Below are positions 4,531 through 5,982 of a stretch of DNA of 5,982 nt, piece by piece. A program made the translations under genes and the position numbers. Source of the DNA: an uncultured Solirubrobacteraceae bacterium (GTDB lineage: Bacteria > Actinomycetota > Thermoleophilia > Solirubrobacterales > Solirubrobacteraceae); assembly GCA_902806215.1 (NCBI GenBank), contig CADCVT010000338.1, positions 1 to 5,982 of the forward strand, written 5' to 3'. The notes beneath the pieces are model-generated. The model saw nothing but the letters and a program-made list of their open reading frames with translations. It ran no database searches and had not been told where the DNA came from. Numbering within the stretch: the stretch's first letter is position 1; the number at the start of each line of letters is the position of its first letter.

Positions 4531-5982
4531 ATGAGGCTGCTGCTCCGACTCGCGCTCGTCGCGACGATGCTCGTCGTCCCCGCGACCGCCGAGGCGTTCA
4601 CGGCGCGCGGCAGCATCGGGCAGGCCTACGTGATCGACGCCAGGCCGAAGGAGCGCCTGGCGCTGCTCGCCCGCGACGGCCGTGTGCTTCAGACGGGCCG
4701 CGCCGACCGCCTTGGCAGCCGGATCTTCCGCGACGTCACGCCGCGGTCCGGGCTACGCGTCCGCCGCGCGAGCGGGAAGCGCAGCCGTCCGTTCGCCGTG
4801 CTCTCGCAGCGCAGCAACCCGCCGCGCGCGTTCTTCCGGCGCCAGAGGCTCGAGGCCGGGCTCAACTACGTGAAGGTCCGCGACGGGATCGAGCTGGCGA
4901 TGACCGTCCGCCTGCCCGCCGGCAAGACGCTCGCCGACGGCCCGTTCCCGACGCTCGTCGAGCACTCCGGCTACCAGGTCGCCGCGCCGAAGGACCTGCT
5001 GCAGAACATCGCCGGAGGCTCGAAGCCCGACCCGCTCGTGCCCGCCTCGGGCACGTTCGTCGGCTCGGCGATCGGGCCGCTGCTCGACTTCGCCGTCGTC
5101 AGCGTGCAGATGCGCGGTTCGGGGTGCTCGGGCGGGGCGTTCGACCTGTTCGACCTGCCGACGACCTACGACGGCTACGACATGGTCGAGGCGGTCGCCG
5201 CGCAGCGCTGGGTCAAGGGCGGCAAGGTCGGCCTGGCGGGGATCTCGTTCAGCGGCATCACCCAGCTCTTCACCGCGGGAACGCGGCCGCCGCACCTCGC
5301 GGCGATCGCGCCGCTGTCGGTCATCGACGACGTGTACTCCTCGACCGGCTTCCCGGGCGGCATCTTCAACTCGGGCTTCGCGCGGTCGTGGATCGTCGAC
5401 CGCATGAACGACGCGAAGCCCGCGCCCGCCGGCGGCCAGCCGTGGGCCAGGGCGCTCGTGCGCGCCGGCGACCGCAACTGCCGCGCCAACCAGAAGCTCC
5501 GCCTGCAGACCCAGGACGCGCTCGCGCTCCAGCGGCAGAACCCGTACCGCACCGAGGCGATCTTCGGCAACCGCTCGGCCGCGCGCTGGATGCGCCGCAT
5601 CGACGTGCCGACGTTCCTCGTCGGGCAGTTCCAGGACGAGCAGACCGGCGGGCACTTCGCGACGAGCCTCGGGACGCTCGACCGCAACCCGAGGACGTGG
5701 ATCACGCTGCAGAACGGCGTCCACGTCGACTCGCTTGGGCCGGACGTGCTGACCCGCTGTGTCGAGTTCCTGAACCTCTACGTCGCCGACCGCGTCCCGC
5801 GCATCTCCGACGTCGTGCTGTCGCTGAGCGACCAGCTGTACAAGACGGTCGCGGGCGCTCCCGCCACGAAGGTCGCGCAGTCTCGGCTGGCCGAGATGCC
5901 GAGCGTCGCCGCCGCCCGTGCGGAGTTCGAGCGCGACCCGCGCGTGCGCCTGCTGATGGACAACGGCGCCGGCCCGGCCGGC
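4531..5982 (+). CDS. Secreted CocE/NonD-type serine hydrolase (S15-like), 3' end outside window
   Basis: The frame is open with no stop from ATG 4531 to the window end, giving 484 residues and continuing. Residues 1-22 are a Sec signal peptide: two Arg, a hydrophobic core, and cleavage motif AEA before F23. Residues 23 to about 110 look like a beta-rich leader domain (SIGQAYVIDARP; DRLGSRIFRDV). From about 112 an alpha/beta-hydrolase of the X-Pro dipeptidyl-peptidase/CocE family follows: VRDGIELAMTVRLP, EHSGYQ with likely oxyanion Y148, MRGSGCSGGAFD, and the nucleophile elbow GISFSG with S239. Probable Asp and His are D369 (GQFQDE) and H398 (NGVHVD). Cys199, Cys317 and Cys410 could form a disulfide outside the cell. 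The family's C-terminal jelly-roll domain begins near the end or beyond. Substrate (peptide, ester or amide) cannot be told. No clear ribosome site; see the -10-like element just upstream. Confidence 0.9.
   Translation, partial: MRLLLRLALVATMLVVPATAEAFTARGSIGQAYVIDARPKERLALLARDGRVLQTGRADRLGSRIFRDVTPRSGLRVRRASGKRSRPFAVLSQRSNPPRAFFRRQRLEAGLNYVKVRDGIELAMTVRLPAGKTLADGPFPTLVEHSGYQVAAPKDLLQNIAGGSKPDPLVPASGTFVGSAIGPLLDFAVVSVQMRGSGCSGGAFDLFDLPTTYDGYDMVEAVAAQRWVKGGKVGLAGISFSGITQLFTAGTRPPHLAAIAPLSVIDDVYSSTGFPGGIFNSGFARSWIVDRMNDAKPAPAGGQPWARALVRAGDRNCRANQKLRLQTQDALALQRQNPYRTEAIFGNRSAARWMRRIDVPTFLVGQFQDEQTGGHFATSLGTLDRNPRTWITLQNGVHVDSLGPDVLTRCVEFLNLYVADRVPRISDVVLSLSDQLYKTVAGAPATKVAQSRLAEMPSVAAARAEFERDPRVRLLMDNGAGPAG

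Noticed and set aside
4753..5724. 323-residue minus-strand frame inside the hydrolase gene
   Set aside because: The plus-strand frame has a signal peptide, catalytic serine elbow and continuous homology; the antisense frame has only low-complexity Arg/Ala/Asp composition.
1..5982. Search for mobile elements, CRISPR, RNA genes, defence or toxin-antitoxin systems
   Set aside because: No terminal inverted repeats, transposase motifs, regularly spaced repeats, tRNA-like cloverleafs or known defence motifs were seen; nearly all bases are covered by housekeeping-type genes.

Overview
The window is a very G+C-rich piece of bacterial chromosome (above 70% by eye) with dense, mostly intact genes and almost no spacers. 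The shikimate-pathway gene order, the fused shikimate kinase / 3-dehydroquinate synthase, and the promoter and codon style point to a high-GC actinobacterium. My best guess is the Thermoleophilia (Solirubrobacterales-like), but that is an inference from gene content and not proven by any marker here.

Positions 3-3709 (+ strand) form one tightly packed operon: the 3' part of aroC (chorismate synthase), a fused aroKB (shikimate kinase plus 3-dehydroquinate synthase), aroQ (type II 3-dehydroquinate dehydratase) and a short PepP/YqhT-type Xaa-Pro aminopeptidase. The joints are a 4-base CTGA overlap, a 1-base gap and a 4-base ATGA overlap, so translation is probably coupled. Together the three aro genes supply steps 2, 3, 5 and 7 of chorismate synthesis; DAHP synthase, AroE and AroA must lie elsewhere. 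The efp gene that often follows aroQ-pepP is not here.

Positions 3702-4507 (- strand) hold two genes read toward the operon: an FKBP-type peptidyl-prolyl isomerase and, downstream of it, an unrecognised 124-residue protein whose last codons overlap the end of pepP by 8 bases.

Positions 4531-5982 (+ strand) hold the start of a secreted CocE/NonD-type (X-Pro dipeptidyl-peptidase S15-like) serine hydrolase, open at the window edge. It is transcribed divergently from the FKBP gene across only 23 bases. That gap contains two back-to-back -10-like hexamers, each placed where the transcript would begin at or next to its ATG. This suggests a bidirectional promoter making two leaderless mRNAs.

I see no mobile element, CRISPR array, tRNA, rRNA or defence system. 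The most distinctive items are the fused aroKB with a probable CTG start, the divergent leaderless promoter pair, and the orphan 124-residue protein.
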